Of a DNA stretch of 64,000 nucleotides, positions 19,033 to 27,957 are shown piece by piece (position 1 is the stretch's first letter; each line of letters begins with the position of its first letter). Both the position numbers and the translations under genes were made by a program. The stretch is from Burkholderia gladioli. GTDB taxonomy: Bacteria > Pseudomonadota > Gammaproteobacteria > Burkholderiales > Burkholderiaceae. A model generated the notes under the pieces. It was not told the DNA's origin and ran no database searches. It saw nothing but the letters and a program-made list of their open reading frames with translations. Where the stretch lies: positions 2,356,001 to 2,420,000 of the forward strand of contig NZ_CP009323.1 in NCBI RefSeq assembly GCF_000959725.1. The letters are read 5' to 3'.

Positions 19033-20049
19033 ATGTTCCCGCTTACCTATCTGGACTGGCGCGGCGCCCTGGCGTTCGCCCTGGTCGCGGGTGCCTGCAG
19101 CACGTTGATCCTGCGGGTGCTGTTGCGCACGGGCCTTGCCTGGCGCCTCGCGACCGATATACCCAATGAACGTTCGCTGCACGAGCGGCCGACACCGCGG
19201 GTGGGCGGCTGGGGCGTGGTGCCCGTGGCGGCCACCCTGATCGTGCTGGCCGCGCCGCCTCTCGCATTGGCTGGCTGGCTGGCGCTCGGTCTGGCGGCCA
19301 TGTCGCAGATCGACGATAGGCGAGGATTGCCGGCGCGGGTGAGGTTCGGCGGACACATCGTGGCGGTGATGGCACTGCTGGCCGTCTATCCGGCGCCCGT
19401 GCCGGCGTGGATGTTGCCCGCCATCGCAATCGCGCTGCTGTGGGTAATAAACCTCTACAACTTCATGGACGGAGCCGATGGACTCGCGGGTGGAATGGCG
19501 GTATGCGGCTTCGGTGCCTATACGGTCGCGACACTCGGAACGTCGGCCGCACCGACGCTCGGGGTGGCATCGGCGGTCGTGGCCGGTGCAGCCGCTGGTT
19601 TCCTGCTGCTCAATTTTCATCCCGCCAGGCTGTTCCTGGGCGATGCCGGTTCGATTCCGCTCGGTTTTCTGGCCGGTGCGCTCGGTTATTGGGGATGGCG
19701 CACCGGGACATGGAGCGCCGCATTTCCACTTATCGTATTCGGCCCCTTTATTTTCGATGCCTCTGTGACATTGTCGAAACGTTTGTTACGCGGTGAGAAA
19801 TTCTGGCAGCCACATCGCGAGCATTATTATCAGCGTGTCGTCAGAATGGGAGCAGGACATATTCGCCTGGCTTGCGGCGCCTATCTGATAATGGCGGCCG
19901 GCGCCGTTGCCGGGCTGAGCTCGCTGTCACGCTCCGCGCTCACGTCCTGGCTGATCGCTTTGGCGTGGTACGCGATGCTTGGCGCGCTGGCGCTGACGAT
20001 CGATGTTCGCTGGCGGCGTCATGTTCTGGCGCAATCCCAATTCCAATAA
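19033..20049 (+). CDS. wbiH: Undecaprenyl-phosphate HexNAc-1-phosphate transferase, WbpL/WbiH type
   Basis: A polytopic membrane enzyme of the MraY/WecA superfamily, 338 residues with about ten hydrophobic segments. Visible motifs are DDRRGLPARVRFGGH, NLYNFMDGADGLAGG, FLGDAGSIPLGF and a histidine-containing HREHYYQRV loop, all on the cytoplasmic face in this family. It transfers a sugar-1-phosphate, probably 6-deoxy-HexNAc, to undecaprenyl phosphate and so starts O-antigen synthesis. ATG 19033 is preferred because the earlier in-frame codons overlap wbiG. Composition is still of the lower-GC O-antigen type. A second family member lies at 22034-23152. Confidence 0.88.
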   Translation: MFPLTYLDWRGALAFALVAGACSTLILRVLLRTGLAWRLATDIPNERSLHERPTPRVGGWGVVPVAATLIVLAAPPLALAGWLALGLAAMSQIDDRRGLPARVRFGGHIVAVMALLAVYPAPVPAWMLPAIAIALLWVINLYNFMDGADGLAGGMAVCGFGAYTVATLGTSAAPTLGVASAVVAGAAAGFLLLNFHPARLFLGDAGSIPLGFLAGALGYWGWRTGTWSAAFPLIVFGPFIFDASVTLSKRLLRGEKFWQPHREHYYQRVVRMGAGHIRLACGAYLIMAAGAVAGLSSLSRSALTSWLIALAWYAMLGALALTIDVRWRRHVLAQSQFQ

Positions 20050-20061
20050 GGCTCGCTCTCC

Positions 20062-21936
20062 ATGGTTCGACTCAAATCGTCGTGGCTCTCGCTGAGCGCG
20101 TTCCTGTTTGATCTGCTGGCTGTTGCGGGCGTCTGGCTGGTTGCCTACGTGATCCGCTTCAACGGCATGATTCCGCACGACTTCCTCGAGGGGGGCGTGC
20201 TCGCGCTCGCCTGGGTGTTGCCGGTCTACGGCCTGATGTTCTGGACCTTCGGCCTGTATCGCGGCCTCTGGGTATTCGCCAGCCTGCCGGACCTGCTGCG
20301 TATCTCGAAGGCCGTGGTCGGCGGCGGCGGCATCGTGATGGCCTGCGCGGTGATGTTCCAGCCGATGCCGATCATCCCGCGTTCCGTCCTGCTGCTTTCA
20401 CCCATGCTGCTGTTCCTGATCATGGGCGGCGCCCGCGCGCTCTACCGCGCCACCAAGGAGTTCTACCGCTACGGCGGCCTGGTCGGCCAGGGCAAGCCGG
20501 TGCTGGTGCTGGGCGCGGGCGGCGCGGGCGCGAGCCTGGCCCGCGAGCTGTCGCGTTCCGGCGAATGGCGCTTGGTCGGCCTGCTCGACGACGAGCCGGC
20601 CAAGCGCGGCCGCGAGGTCTATGGCTACAAGGTGCTCGGTCCGATCACCGAACTCGCCCACTGGGCCGAGCTCACCAAGGCCGAGCACGTGATCATCGCG
20701 ATGCCGTCCGCCTCGGTCGAGGTGCAGCGCCGCGTGGCCACGCTGTGCGTGCGCGCCGGCGTCAACGCGATGGTGCTGCCGTCGTTGACCACCATGCCGC
20801 AAGGCCAGGGCATGCTCTCGCAGGTACGCCAGATCGACCTGGAGGACCTGCTTGGCCGCGACGAGGTGAGCATCGACACCCCTCACGTCGATGCCTTGCT
20901 GCATGACCGCGTGGTGATGGTGACCGGCGCCGGCGGCTCGATCGGCTCCGAGCTGTGCCGCCAGATCCTGAAATTCTCCCCGGCGCAACTGATTGCATTC
21001 GACCTGTCCGAATATGCGATCTACCGCCTGACCGAGGACCTGCGCGAACGCTTCCCCGCCAGCCACGTGGTGCCGATCATCGGCGATGCCAAGGATTCGC
21101 TGCTGCTCGATCACGTGATGGCCAGCCACACGCCGCACATCGTGTTCCATGCGGCCGCCTACAAGCACGTGCCGCTGATGGAGGAACTGAACGCCTGGCA
21201 GGCGCTGCGCAACAACGTGCTCGGCACCTATCGCGTGGCGCGCGCGGCGATCCGGCATGGCGTGCGCCACTTCGTGCTCATCTCGACCGACAAGGCCGTC
21301 AACCCGACCAACGTGATGGGTGCCAGCAAGCGCCTGGCCGAGATGGCCTGCCAGGCGCTGCAGCAGACCAGCCCGAACACGCAGTTCGAGACCGTGCGCT
21401 TCGGCAACGTGCTGGGCAGCGCCGGCAGCGTGATCCCGAAGTTCCAGCAGCAGATCGCCAAGGGCGGCCCGGTGACGGTCACCCATCCCGAGATCACGCG
21501 CTTCTTCATGACCATCCCGGAAGCCTCGCAACTGGTGCTGCAGGCCTCGAGCATGGGGCAGGGCGGCGAGATCTTCATCCTCGACATGGGCAAGCCGGTG
21601 CGCATCGTCGACCTGGCGCGCGACCTGATCCGTCTCTACGGCTTCGACGAGGATCAGATCCGCATCCAGTTCACCGGCCTGCGTCCTGGCGAGAAGCTCT
21701 ACGAGGAACTGCTCGCCGACGACGAGACCACCACCCGCACGCCGCATCCGAAGCTGCGCACGGCGAAGGCGCGCGAGGTGCCCGACAACCTGCTCGACGA
21801 GTTGCTGCCCTGGCTGATGCAGCACCGCGTGCTCGGCGACGACGAGGTGCGCCGCGACCTGCGCCGCTGGGTGCCGGAGTACCAGCCGGCCGTCAAGCCG
21901 ACCTTGCAGAGCGTGCCGGGGCGGGCAAAGGCCTGA
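20062..21936 (+). CDS. wbiI: UDP-GlcNAc 4,6-dehydratase, WbpM/WbiI/CapD type
   Basis: A 624-residue membrane-anchored nucleotide-sugar dehydratase. Four N-terminal hydrophobic segments are followed by a first Rossmann domain (LVLGAGGAGASLA at about 150) and a catalytic SDR domain (MVTGAGGSIGSELC at about 285). The usual catalytic tyrosine is replaced by Met419, with Lys423 (MGASK), the hallmark of this subfamily. It makes UDP-4-keto-6-deoxy-GlcNAc for the WbiG reductase. It is the last gene of the O-antigen block and ends before a strong terminator. After roughly the first 100 bp its codon use becomes strongly GC-rich, unlike the genes before it. Confidence 0.94.
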   Translation: MVRLKSSWLSLSAFLFDLLAVAGVWLVAYVIRFNGMIPHDFLEGGVLALAWVLPVYGLMFWTFGLYRGLWVFASLPDLLRISKAVVGGGGIVMACAVMFQPMPIIPRSVLLLSPMLLFLIMGGARALYRATKEFYRYGGLVGQGKPVLVLGAGGAGASLARELSRSGEWRLVGLLDDEPAKRGREVYGYKVLGPITELAHWAELTKAEHVIIAMPSASVEVQRRVATLCVRAGVNAMVLPSLTTMPQGQGMLSQVRQIDLEDLLGRDEVSIDTPHVDALLHDRVVMVTGAGGSIGSELCRQILKFSPAQLIAFDLSEYAIYRLTEDLRERFPASHVVPIIGDAKDSLLLDHVMASHTPHIVFHAAAYKHVPLMEELNAWQALRNNVLGTYRVARAAIRHGVRHFVLISTDKAVNPTNVMGASKRLAEMACQALQQTSPNTQFETVRFGNVLGSAGSVIPKFQQQIAKGGPVTVTHPEITRFFMTIPEASQLVLQASSMGQGGEIFILDMGKPVRIVDLARDLIRLYGFDEDQIRIQFTGLRPGEKLYEELLADDETTTRTPHPKLRTAKAREVPDNLLDELLPWLMQHRVLGDDEVRRDLRRWVPEYQPAVKPTLQSVPGRAKA

Positions 21937-21990
21937 AACCCTGAAGCTCCGAAGCCCGCGGCGAACATGCCGTCGATGCGCAAAAACGAA

Positions 21991-22014
21991 AGGCGTCCAG
22001 TGGACGCCTTTTTT
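21991..22014 (+). terminator. Rho-independent terminator after wbiI
   Basis: Eight-base-pair stem AGGCGTCC / GGACGCCT with a three-base loop, followed by six T. It ends the long plus-strand O-antigen transcript. Confidence 0.9.
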
Positions 22015-22033
22015 CATGGCCGCGCGCGGCGCC

Positions 22034-23152
22034 TCAATGGCGATGCTGCTGCCGCGCGCGCGTCTTGCGCACCACCATCCAGCGCGGCGCGCGAAAGCGC
22101 ACGATGCTGACGTAGAGCCACACGTAGGTGAAGGCGAACACCAGCACGAAGGCGAACAGGTGCACCGTGTGCCGCCAGAACAGCGTGGCCGGGATCACCG
22201 CGATCAGGCACAGCAGCCACAGGTAGGGCGAGGTCAGCGAATTGCGGCGCGTCAGCTCGTGCGCGACCTGGGTGCCGACGGCCCAGCGCATCAGGCGCTT
22301 GTAGACCAGCATGTGCAGGTGCACGCCGTCGGGGATGCCGGGCGAGATGCCGCGGATGAACTTCTTCCGGTAGATCGAGAAGCAGGTCTCGAAGATCGGG
22401 TACATGAACAGCAGCACCGGGTACCAGGCCGATACCTCGCGATGCCGCATCACCAGCAGGATCGCCAGTTCGCCGAGCATGAAGCCGATGAAGTAGGCGC
22501 CGCCGTCGCCGAGGAAGATCAGGCCGGCGGGGAAGTTCCAGATGAAGAAGCCCATGATCGCGCCCATCATCAGCAGCGAGGCCGACAGCACCACCGGCTC
22601 GCCCACCTGGAAGGCCACGTAGGCCAGCGAGGCCAGCATCATGAAGGCGACCATCGAGGCCAGGCCGTTGAAGCCGTCGATGATGTTGACGGCATTGGCG
22701 AGCGCGGCCACCGCCAGCACCGTCACCACCGCCGAGACCGCCGTGTAGCCGAGCAGGAAATCGAGCGGCGGCACGCTGATGCGCGTGATCGCCACGCCCA
22801 CCGCGCCGAACGCGATCGCGGCGGCGGCCATGGTGCAGAGCAGGCGCGCGCGCGGCGAGACCTTCTTGGTCAGGTCCTCGATCAGTCCCGAGGCGAAGGC
22901 CGGGATGCCGCAGGCGGCCAGCCCGGCGATGCTGCCGGCCACGGTCGGATAGCGCAGCGCGAGCGGGATGCAGCCGATCAGCAGGCCCGCGACGATGCCG
23001 AGGCCGCCGACGCGCGGCACCGGATGGGCGTGGAATTTCTGCACGCCGGCGAGATCGCTGTCGATCGAGAATTTCTCGTGCAGGTGCGCATAACGGATGA
23101 TGAGCAGCGTGACGAGCAGGGAGGCGACGAACGCAACGGCGAAGCTGAGCAT
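22034..23152 (-). CDS. Second WecA/MraY-like undecaprenyl-phosphate sugar-phosphate transferase
   Basis: A 372-residue polytopic protein of the WecA/MraY superfamily: PRVGGLGIVAGL, then LIEDLTKKVSPRARL, then NAVNIIDGFNGLASM, then FLGDGGAYFIGF, and the late DGVHLHMLVYKR loop with His-x-His. In the acidic motif the first of the two aspartates is Glu (ED). It is transcribed alone or as the last member of the minus-strand galE unit, but a strong hairpin separates it from galE. It may start a second lipid-linked glycan or act on LPS. Its sugar is unknown. The gene is core-like in composition. Confidence 0.85.
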   Translation of the reverse strand: MLSFAVAFVASLLVTLLIIRYAHLHEKFSIDSDLAGVQKFHAHPVPRVGGLGIVAGLLIGCIPLALRYPTVAGSIAGLAACGIPAFASGLIEDLTKKVSPRARLLCTMAAAAIAFGAVGVAITRISVPPLDFLLGYTAVSAVVTVLAVAALANAVNIIDGFNGLASMVAFMMLASLAYVAFQVGEPVVLSASLLMMGAIMGFFIWNFPAGLIFLGDGGAYFIGFMLGELAILLVMRHREVSAWYPVLLFMYPIFETCFSIYRKKFIRGISPGIPDGVHLHMLVYKRLMRWAVGTQVAHELTRRNSLTSPYLWLLCLIAVIPATLFWRHTVHLFAFVLVFAFTYVWLYVSIVRFRAPRWMVVRKTRARQQHRH

Positions 23153-23363
23153 GGACGGGCCGGAAAACGGGACAGCGGATTATACCGGAGCCGGGTTCGT
23201 CCCAGAAGGCGGGCGAGGCGGGTATTTCCCTTGCCGGACAAGGACTTGCGAGAGGCCTTGCGGCGCCGCGGCAAGGCTTTCGAAGCGGCTGCGGCGGCGA
23301 GCCGCGCCGAGCGGCGGCAGGTGCGTCGCGCGTGCCGCCGAGGCTTGCCGGCCGGGAAAGCGA

Positions 23364-23390
23364 CAAGGCCCCGCCGGGGCGGGGCCTTGC
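23364..23390 (-). terminator. Hairpin terminator after galE
   Basis: A near-perfect palindrome (AAGGCCCCGCC / GGCGGGGCCTT) lies just downstream of the galE stop. On the minus strand it is followed by TTGTCGCTTT. It probably ends the flippase-GT2-GT4-galE transcript. Confidence 0.6.
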
Positions 23391-23412
23391 CGGATCGATC
23401 CGCCGCCGGGCC

Positions 23413-24435
23413 TCAGGCGAAGCCGCGCGGATTGCGCTCCTGCCAGCGCCAGTGGTCGGCGCACATGCGCTCGATGTCGTACTCGGCCTGCCAGCCGATC
23501 AGCTCGGCGGCGCGCGCCGGGTTGGCGTAGCACTCGGCCACGTCGCCGGGGCGGCGCGCCACCAGCTCGTAGGGCACCGGCCGGCCGCTGGCCGTCTCGA
23601 AGGCCTTGACGATGTCGAGCACGCTGTAGCCGCGCCCGGTGCCGAGGTTGACCACGAAGCTGGCGTCGCGCCGGCGCAGCGCGTCGAGCGCCTTCAGGTG
23701 GCCGCGCGCCAGGTCGACCACGTGGATGTAGTCGCGCACGCCGGTGCCGTCGTGGGTCGGGTAGTCGTTGCCGAACACGCGCAGCTTCTCGAGCTTGCCG
23801 ACGGCGACCTGGGCCACATAGGGCATCAGGTTGTTCGGCAGGCCGGCCGGGTCCTCGCCGATCAGCCCGCTCTCGTGCGCGCCGACCGGATTGAAGTAGC
23901 GCAGCGTGGCGATGCGCCACGACGGATCGGAGATCTCGAGGTCGCGCAGGATCTGCTCGGCCATCAGCTTGGTCTGGCCATAGGGATTGGTGGCCGACAA
24001 CGGGAACGACTCGTCGATCGGCGAGCGCTCGGGCACGCCGTAGACGGTGGCCGAGGAGCTGAACACGACGTGCTTGACCTGGCGCTCGCGCATCACCTTG
24101 AGCAGGGCCAGCAGGCTGTCGAGGTTGTTGCGGTAGTACTCGATGGGCTTGGCGACCGATTCGCCGACCGCCTTGAGCGCGGCGAAGTGGATCGCGGCGG
24201 TGATCGGATGCGCGTCGAACACGCGGGCCAGCGCGGCTTCGTCGCAGGCGTCGACCTGGTGGAAGGCCGGCGCGCGGCCGGCGATCCTGGCGATCCGGTC
24301 GACGGCCTCGCGCTTGCTGTTGACCAGGTTGTCGACGATCACCACGTCGTAGCCGGCGCCGAGCAGTTCGACGGCCGTATGCGAGCCGATGAAGCCCGCG
24401 CCGCCCGTCACCAGAATCGTGCCCTTGTCGCTCAT
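23413..24435 (-). CDS. galE: UDP-glucose 4-epimerase
   Basis: Interconverts UDP-glucose and UDP-galactose (or the GlcNAc pair) with bound NAD. The 340-residue SDR protein has the N-terminal [14 protein letters not shown], the SSSATVYG segment and catalytic tyrosine and lysine in YGQTK. Two ATGs are close together. 24435 is chosen because GGAGG ends eight bases before it, while it would be only two bases from the ATG at 24441. It starts 14 bp after the GT4 gene stop and is the last gene of this unit, suggesting galactose or GalNAc in the linked glycan. Confidence 0.95.
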   Translation of the reverse strand: MSDKGTILVTGGAGFIGSHTAVELLGAGYDVVIVDNLVNSKREAVDRIARIAGRAPAFHQVDACDEAALARVFDAHPITAAIHFAALKAVGESVAKPIEYYRNNLDSLLALLKVMRERQVKHVVFSSSATVYGVPERSPIDESFPLSATNPYGQTKLMAEQILRDLEISDPSWRIATLRYFNPVGAHESGLIGEDPAGLPNNLMPYVAQVAVGKLEKLRVFGNDYPTHDGTGVRDYIHVVDLARGHLKALDALRRRDASFVVNLGTGRGYSVLDIVKAFETASGRPVPYELVARRPGDVAECYANPARAAELIGWQAEYDIERMCADHWRWQERNPRGFA

Positions 24436-24448
24436 TGTCATGCCCTCC

Positions 24449-25585
24449 TCAGAGTGCCGTGCCTGTCAGCGCACGGATGGTTTGTCGATAGCGCTCGACG
24501 ACGTTCGCCTCGTCGAATTCGCGCAGTACCTTCTGGCGGCCGCGCTCGCCCATCGCGCGGCGAGCCTCGGCCGGCATGTCGAGCATGGCGGCCATCTTAC
24601 CGGCCAGGCTCGCGCTGTCGCGCGCGGTGCAGAGCAGGCCGGTCTCGCCGTCGTCCACCACGTCGCGGCAGCCCGGCACGTCGGTGGCGACGATCGGCCG
24701 GCACATCGCCGAGGCCTCCATCAGCGTGCGCGGCACGCCCTCGCGATACGAGGGCAGCACCACGCAGTCGGTCGCCGCGATGTGCGGGCGGACGTCGTGC
24801 GCCTCGCCGAGATAGTCGATCACGCCCTCGCGCACCCATTCGTCCAGGTAGGTCTTCGATACCGCGCTGGGGTTGTCGACGCCGACCGGGCCGAGCAGGG
24901 CGAAGCGCGCCTGCGGATAACGCGCCTTGAGCGCTCGCGCGGCGTCGACGTACTCGCGCACGCCCTTGTCCCACAGCAGCCGGCCGATCAGCACGAACTG
25001 GAAGCCGTCGCGCTCGGGCAGCGGGGCGGGCGCGAACTGCTCGATATCGACGCCCTCGCCGTGCAGCAGCCGCGCGCGATCGGGATGCGCGAGCAGGCGG
25101 CCGGCCTCGAAGGTGGCGAGGTCGTCGCGGTTCAGGAACCAGACTTCGCGCGGGAAGCGGAACGCGAAACGGTAGAGCAGCTTGGCGATGCTGGCGGCGC
25201 GGCTCTCGCGGATGAATACGTAGCCCAGGCCCGTGGTGACGGCCACCGAGGGCACGCGCGCGAGCCAGGCCGCGATCGAGCCGTAGATGTTCGGCTTGAT
25301 CGTGTAGTGGAACACCAGGTGCGGGCGCAGCTCGCGATAGTGGCGGCGCATCGCGGCCAGCATGCGCAGGTCCTCGAGCGGATCGGTGCCCTTGGAGGCG
25401 ACGCGCAGCTCGAGATAGCGGCAGCCCATCGCCTCGAGCGGCTCGACCGTGCGATCGCGCGGGGCCAGCACGATGACCTCGGCGCCGCTGGCGACCAGCA
25501 TGCGGATCAGGCCTTGACGATAGGTGTAAATCGCCCAGGCGGTGTTGCAGACCAGGACGATGCGCAGCGCGGAAACAGGACTCAT
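24449..25585 (-). CDS. GT4 family glycosyltransferase, PglA/CapM-like
   Basis: A 378-residue GT-B glycosyltransferase. RIVLVCNTAWAIYTYRQGLI at the N-terminus, the YTIKPNIYGSIAAWLARVP segment and the donor-site block SYREGVPRTLMEASAM place it in the CapM/PglA branch of GT4. Members add a sugar, often GalNAc or galactose, to an undecaprenyl-linked acceptor. It sits between a GT2 gene and galE in one minus-strand unit, so a UDP-galactose-type donor is plausible but not proven. Confidence 0.88.
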   Translation of the reverse strand: MSPVSALRIVLVCNTAWAIYTYRQGLIRMLVASGAEVIVLAPRDRTVEPLEAMGCRYLELRVASKGTDPLEDLRMLAAMRRHYRELRPHLVFHYTIKPNIYGSIAAWLARVPSVAVTTGLGYVFIRESRAASIAKLLYRFAFRFPREVWFLNRDDLATFEAGRLLAHPDRARLLHGEGVDIEQFAPAPLPERDGFQFVLIGRLLWDKGVREYVDAARALKARYPQARFALLGPVGVDNPSAVSKTYLDEWVREGVIDYLGEAHDVRPHIAATDCVVLPSYREGVPRTLMEASAMCRPIVATDVPGCRDVVDDGETGLLCTARDSASLAGKMAAMLDMPAEARRAMGERGRQKVLREFDEANVVERYRQTIRALTGTAL

Positions 25586-25620
25586 GTCGAAGCAGTGGAC
25601 GGGAAGCGGGACGAAGCGCG

Positions 25621-26448
25621 TCAGGCCGGCGGGCGCTGCGCGAACGAACGGCGTTTCAGCTTGTGCAGCAGCGAATACGGCGTCACGAGATGAAGCAGGT
25701 ACTTGGCGAGGCCGCCCCAGTCATACGGGTTGCGCGCATCGAAGTAGCGCAGCACCAGCGCGAGCGTCGAGCGGATCTGCCGGCGCCGCCGGGTGGCGCT
25801 GATGCCCCCTTCGTTCAGTTCGTAATATAGGCCGAGTTCGGGCAGGTTCGCGCAATCGTAGCGTTCCATTAAGCGCAAAAAAATGTCCAGGTCCTCGGCG
25901 GCCGGATATTTGATCCGATAGTTGCCGACCTCCAGTACTCGCTGGATATCGAGCATCACCGAGGGATGGACCAGCGGCGAACGCAGGAAGCGGGTGCGGC
26001 GCAGCCGGGCCGGATCGGCCGGCGGCGTCAGCATGAACAGCGGGCGGCCGTCGCGCGACACCACCTGGGTCCAGGTGCCGACACAGGCCACGCGCGGATG
26101 GGCGGCCAGGAACGCGCGTTGCTTGGCCAGGCGCCCCGGCACCGCCAGGTCGCCCGCGTCGAGCCGGGCCGCGTAGCGGAAACCGCGCGCGGCCAGCGCC
26201 TCGATGCCGGCCGCCAGCGCGCGCTCGATGCCGCCGTTGCGCGGCATGCGCAGCACCTCGATGTCGAGCCCCGCGCGCGGCGCCGGCGCGATCGGCGGCG
26301 TGCTGCCGTCGTCGACCACCAGCACGTGCACGGGCGCGGTTTCGGCCAGCGAGGCGAGGCTGCGCTCCAGGTCGTGGTGGCCGTTGTAGGCCGGGATCAG
26401 CACCGCGACCTCGTCGAGGGCGCCGGCGGGGGCGAGGGAGGAGCTCAT
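25621..26448 (-). CDS. GT2 family glycosyltransferase
   Basis: A 275-residue GT-A enzyme: VAVLIPAYNGHHDLERSL, the nucleotide loop VDDGSTPP and an acidic RLDAGD motif. The C-terminal region is positively charged. The ATG at 26448 overlaps the stop of the flippase gene in an ATGA arrangement, so the two are probably translated together. The frame is open far upstream inside the flippase gene, but that part is a shadow. Substrate unknown. Confidence 0.87.
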   Translation of the reverse strand: MSSSLAPAGALDEVAVLIPAYNGHHDLERSLASLAETAPVHVLVVDDGSTPPIAPAPRAGLDIEVLRMPRNGGIERALAAGIEALAARGFRYAARLDAGDLAVPGRLAKQRAFLAAHPRVACVGTWTQVVSRDGRPLFMLTPPADPARLRRTRFLRSPLVHPSVMLDIQRVLEVGNYRIKYPAAEDLDIFLRLMERYDCANLPELGLYYELNEGGISATRRRRQIRSTLALVLRYFDARNPYDWGGLAKYLLHLVTPYSLLHKLKRRSFAQRPPA

Positions 26449-27707
26449 GTGCGCAGCTTCAGGCGGATGTAGGTGAAATTGACCGCGGCGGCGGCCAGGT
26501 AGCCGGCGGCCAGGCCGACCAGGGCGCCGTACAGGCCGAGCGCGGGGATCGCGATGGCGTTGGCGATGGCCGCCACGGCCAGCGCCAGCAGCCACTTGGC
26601 CAGCAGCACGAACCTGGCCTGGAACTTCAGCACCACCAGGTTGCCGATCGCCTCGACGCCGGCCGGCACCGAGAGCCAGACCGCCCAGCGGAAGATCGAG
26701 ACCGACTGCTCGTAGCCGGGGCCGAACACGCGGCCGATGATCAGCGGCGCGAGCAGGTCGAGCACGGCGGCGCCGCCGATCATCAGCGCGCTGGTCATGG
26801 CGATCAGGCGCCAGACGTTGCGGCGCAGCCGCGGCAGCTCCGAGACGCGGTAGACGAAGGCCGGCGCGATGGTCTGGGCGAGCAGCAGGGCCAGCGTGAT
26901 CCAGTTCTCGTTCAACTGCTGGGCGGCGGCGTAGCGACCCAGCTCGGCGAACGAGACGTGCCGCTCCAGCATCAGGCGGTCGAGCTTGAGGAACAGGTAC
27001 ATGCAGACCAGGCCGATCCAGAACACCGTGCCGGCCGAGGCGAAATGCCGGAACAGCGGCGCTTCCACGCGCCAGCCGAGCCGGCCGCCGTGGCGGCGCC
27101 GGTAATAGAGCATCAGCGCCAGCGCGATCGCGCCGGCCTCGAGCGCCCACAGCCAGCCGTAGCTGGCCGGCGCGGCGGCCGCGCGCACCAGCAGCCACAC
27201 CAGCAGGGCCTTGCCGAGCGCGGCGAACATGCTCGCGATCAACTGCGGCTTGCTGTAGGTCATGCTCTGCAGCCAGGCGTTGATCACGCCGACGAAGGGC
27301 TCGCGCAGCACCAGGGTCACCGCCAGCCCCGCCAGCATCGCGCCGACCAGCGGATCGACCAGGCCCGCCGCGATGCCGGCCCAGGTCAGCGCGAGCGCGA
27401 CGATCGACACGGAAAAGCGCAGCGCGAAGGCGCTGCCGAGCACCGAGCCGAGTTCGGCCGGGGCGCGCTGCACGATGGTCGGCACCAGGATCTCGGCGCC
27501 GCAGACCCAGGTCAGCGGCGCCAGCACCAGCAGCAGCGTGTTCGCGTACTGCCACTTGCCGAAGGCGTCGGGGCCCAGCGCGCGGGCCAGCAGGCCGCTG
27601 ATCACGATCGCGACGCCGATCTGCGTGAGACGCTCCAGGCCCAGCCAGGCCAGGTTGGCGGCGGCCCGGGCGACATCGGGGTTGGCGATGCGCGTAAGCT
27701 TCAGCAT
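26445..27707 (-). CDS. Wzx-type lipid-linked oligosaccharide flippase
   Basis: A polytopic membrane protein of 420 residues with about twelve hydrophobic segments, typical of the MATE/MVF-like polysaccharide flippases. The N-terminus contains ALGPDAFGKWQYANTLLLV, matching the LGxxxFGxY block of the family. It would flip an undecaprenyl-linked unit across the inner membrane. It is the first gene of a unit with GT2, GT4 and galE. ATG 27707 gives the family length. No good ribosome binding site is seen; the upstream sequence is a T-rich run. Its presence beside an ABC-type O-antigen exporter suggests a separate glycan. Confidence 0.85.
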   Translation of the reverse strand: MLKLTRIANPDVARAAANLAWLGLERLTQIGVAIVISGLLARALGPDAFGKWQYANTLLLVLAPLTWVCGAEILVPTIVQRAPAELGSVLGSAFALRFSVSIVALALTWAGIAAGLVDPLVGAMLAGLAVTLVLREPFVGVINAWLQSMTYSKPQLIASMFAALGKALLVWLLVRAAAAPASYGWLWALEAGAIALALMLYYRRRHGGRLGWRVEAPLFRHFASAGTVFWIGLVCMYLFLKLDRLMLERHVSFAELGRYAAAQQLNENWITLALLLAQTIAPAFVYRVSELPRLRRNVWRLIAMTSALMIGGAAVLDLLAPLIIGRVFGPGYEQSVSIFRWAVWLSVPAGVEAIGNLVVLKFQARFVLLAKWLLALAVAAIANAIAIPALGLYGALVGLAAGYLAAAAVNFTYIRLKLRT

Positions 27708-27957
27708 GAAAAAAATCGAAAAAAAAGGGCTCGGCGCCGATCCGCGGCCGCCGCGCCGATTTTCTAATTTGCGGCGCTGCAACCGGCACGCATTAGAATG
27801 GGCGGCTCGTGGGCGATGCCTGCCGCACCGACCGGGCGGGTCGAAACCAGCGATTATAAGTTGTCCGGGTCCGAACCCGACATTCGCGCAGGACGCGCCA
27901 CCCGGCCGGCGTGCGAGGCCGCGGCACCCTTTTCCATGTACGACAGAGAGTGAATCG
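27708..27957. promoter_or_regulatory. Divergent intergenic region between flippase and phosphohexomutase genes
   Basis: 250 bp that must hold divergent promoters. On the plus strand, TTGCGG at 27769-27774 and TAGAAT at 27794-27799 have a long 19-bp spacing; TATAAG at 27855-27860 is another -10 candidate without a good -35. Two runs of seven to eight A lie at 27710-27726. No gene seen. Confidence 0.35.

Noticed and set aside
22016..23530. A plus-strand frame of about 500 codons opposite the WecA-like gene
   Set aside because: Its composition is almost only Gln, His, Arg, Ala and Asp; a typical shadow frame.
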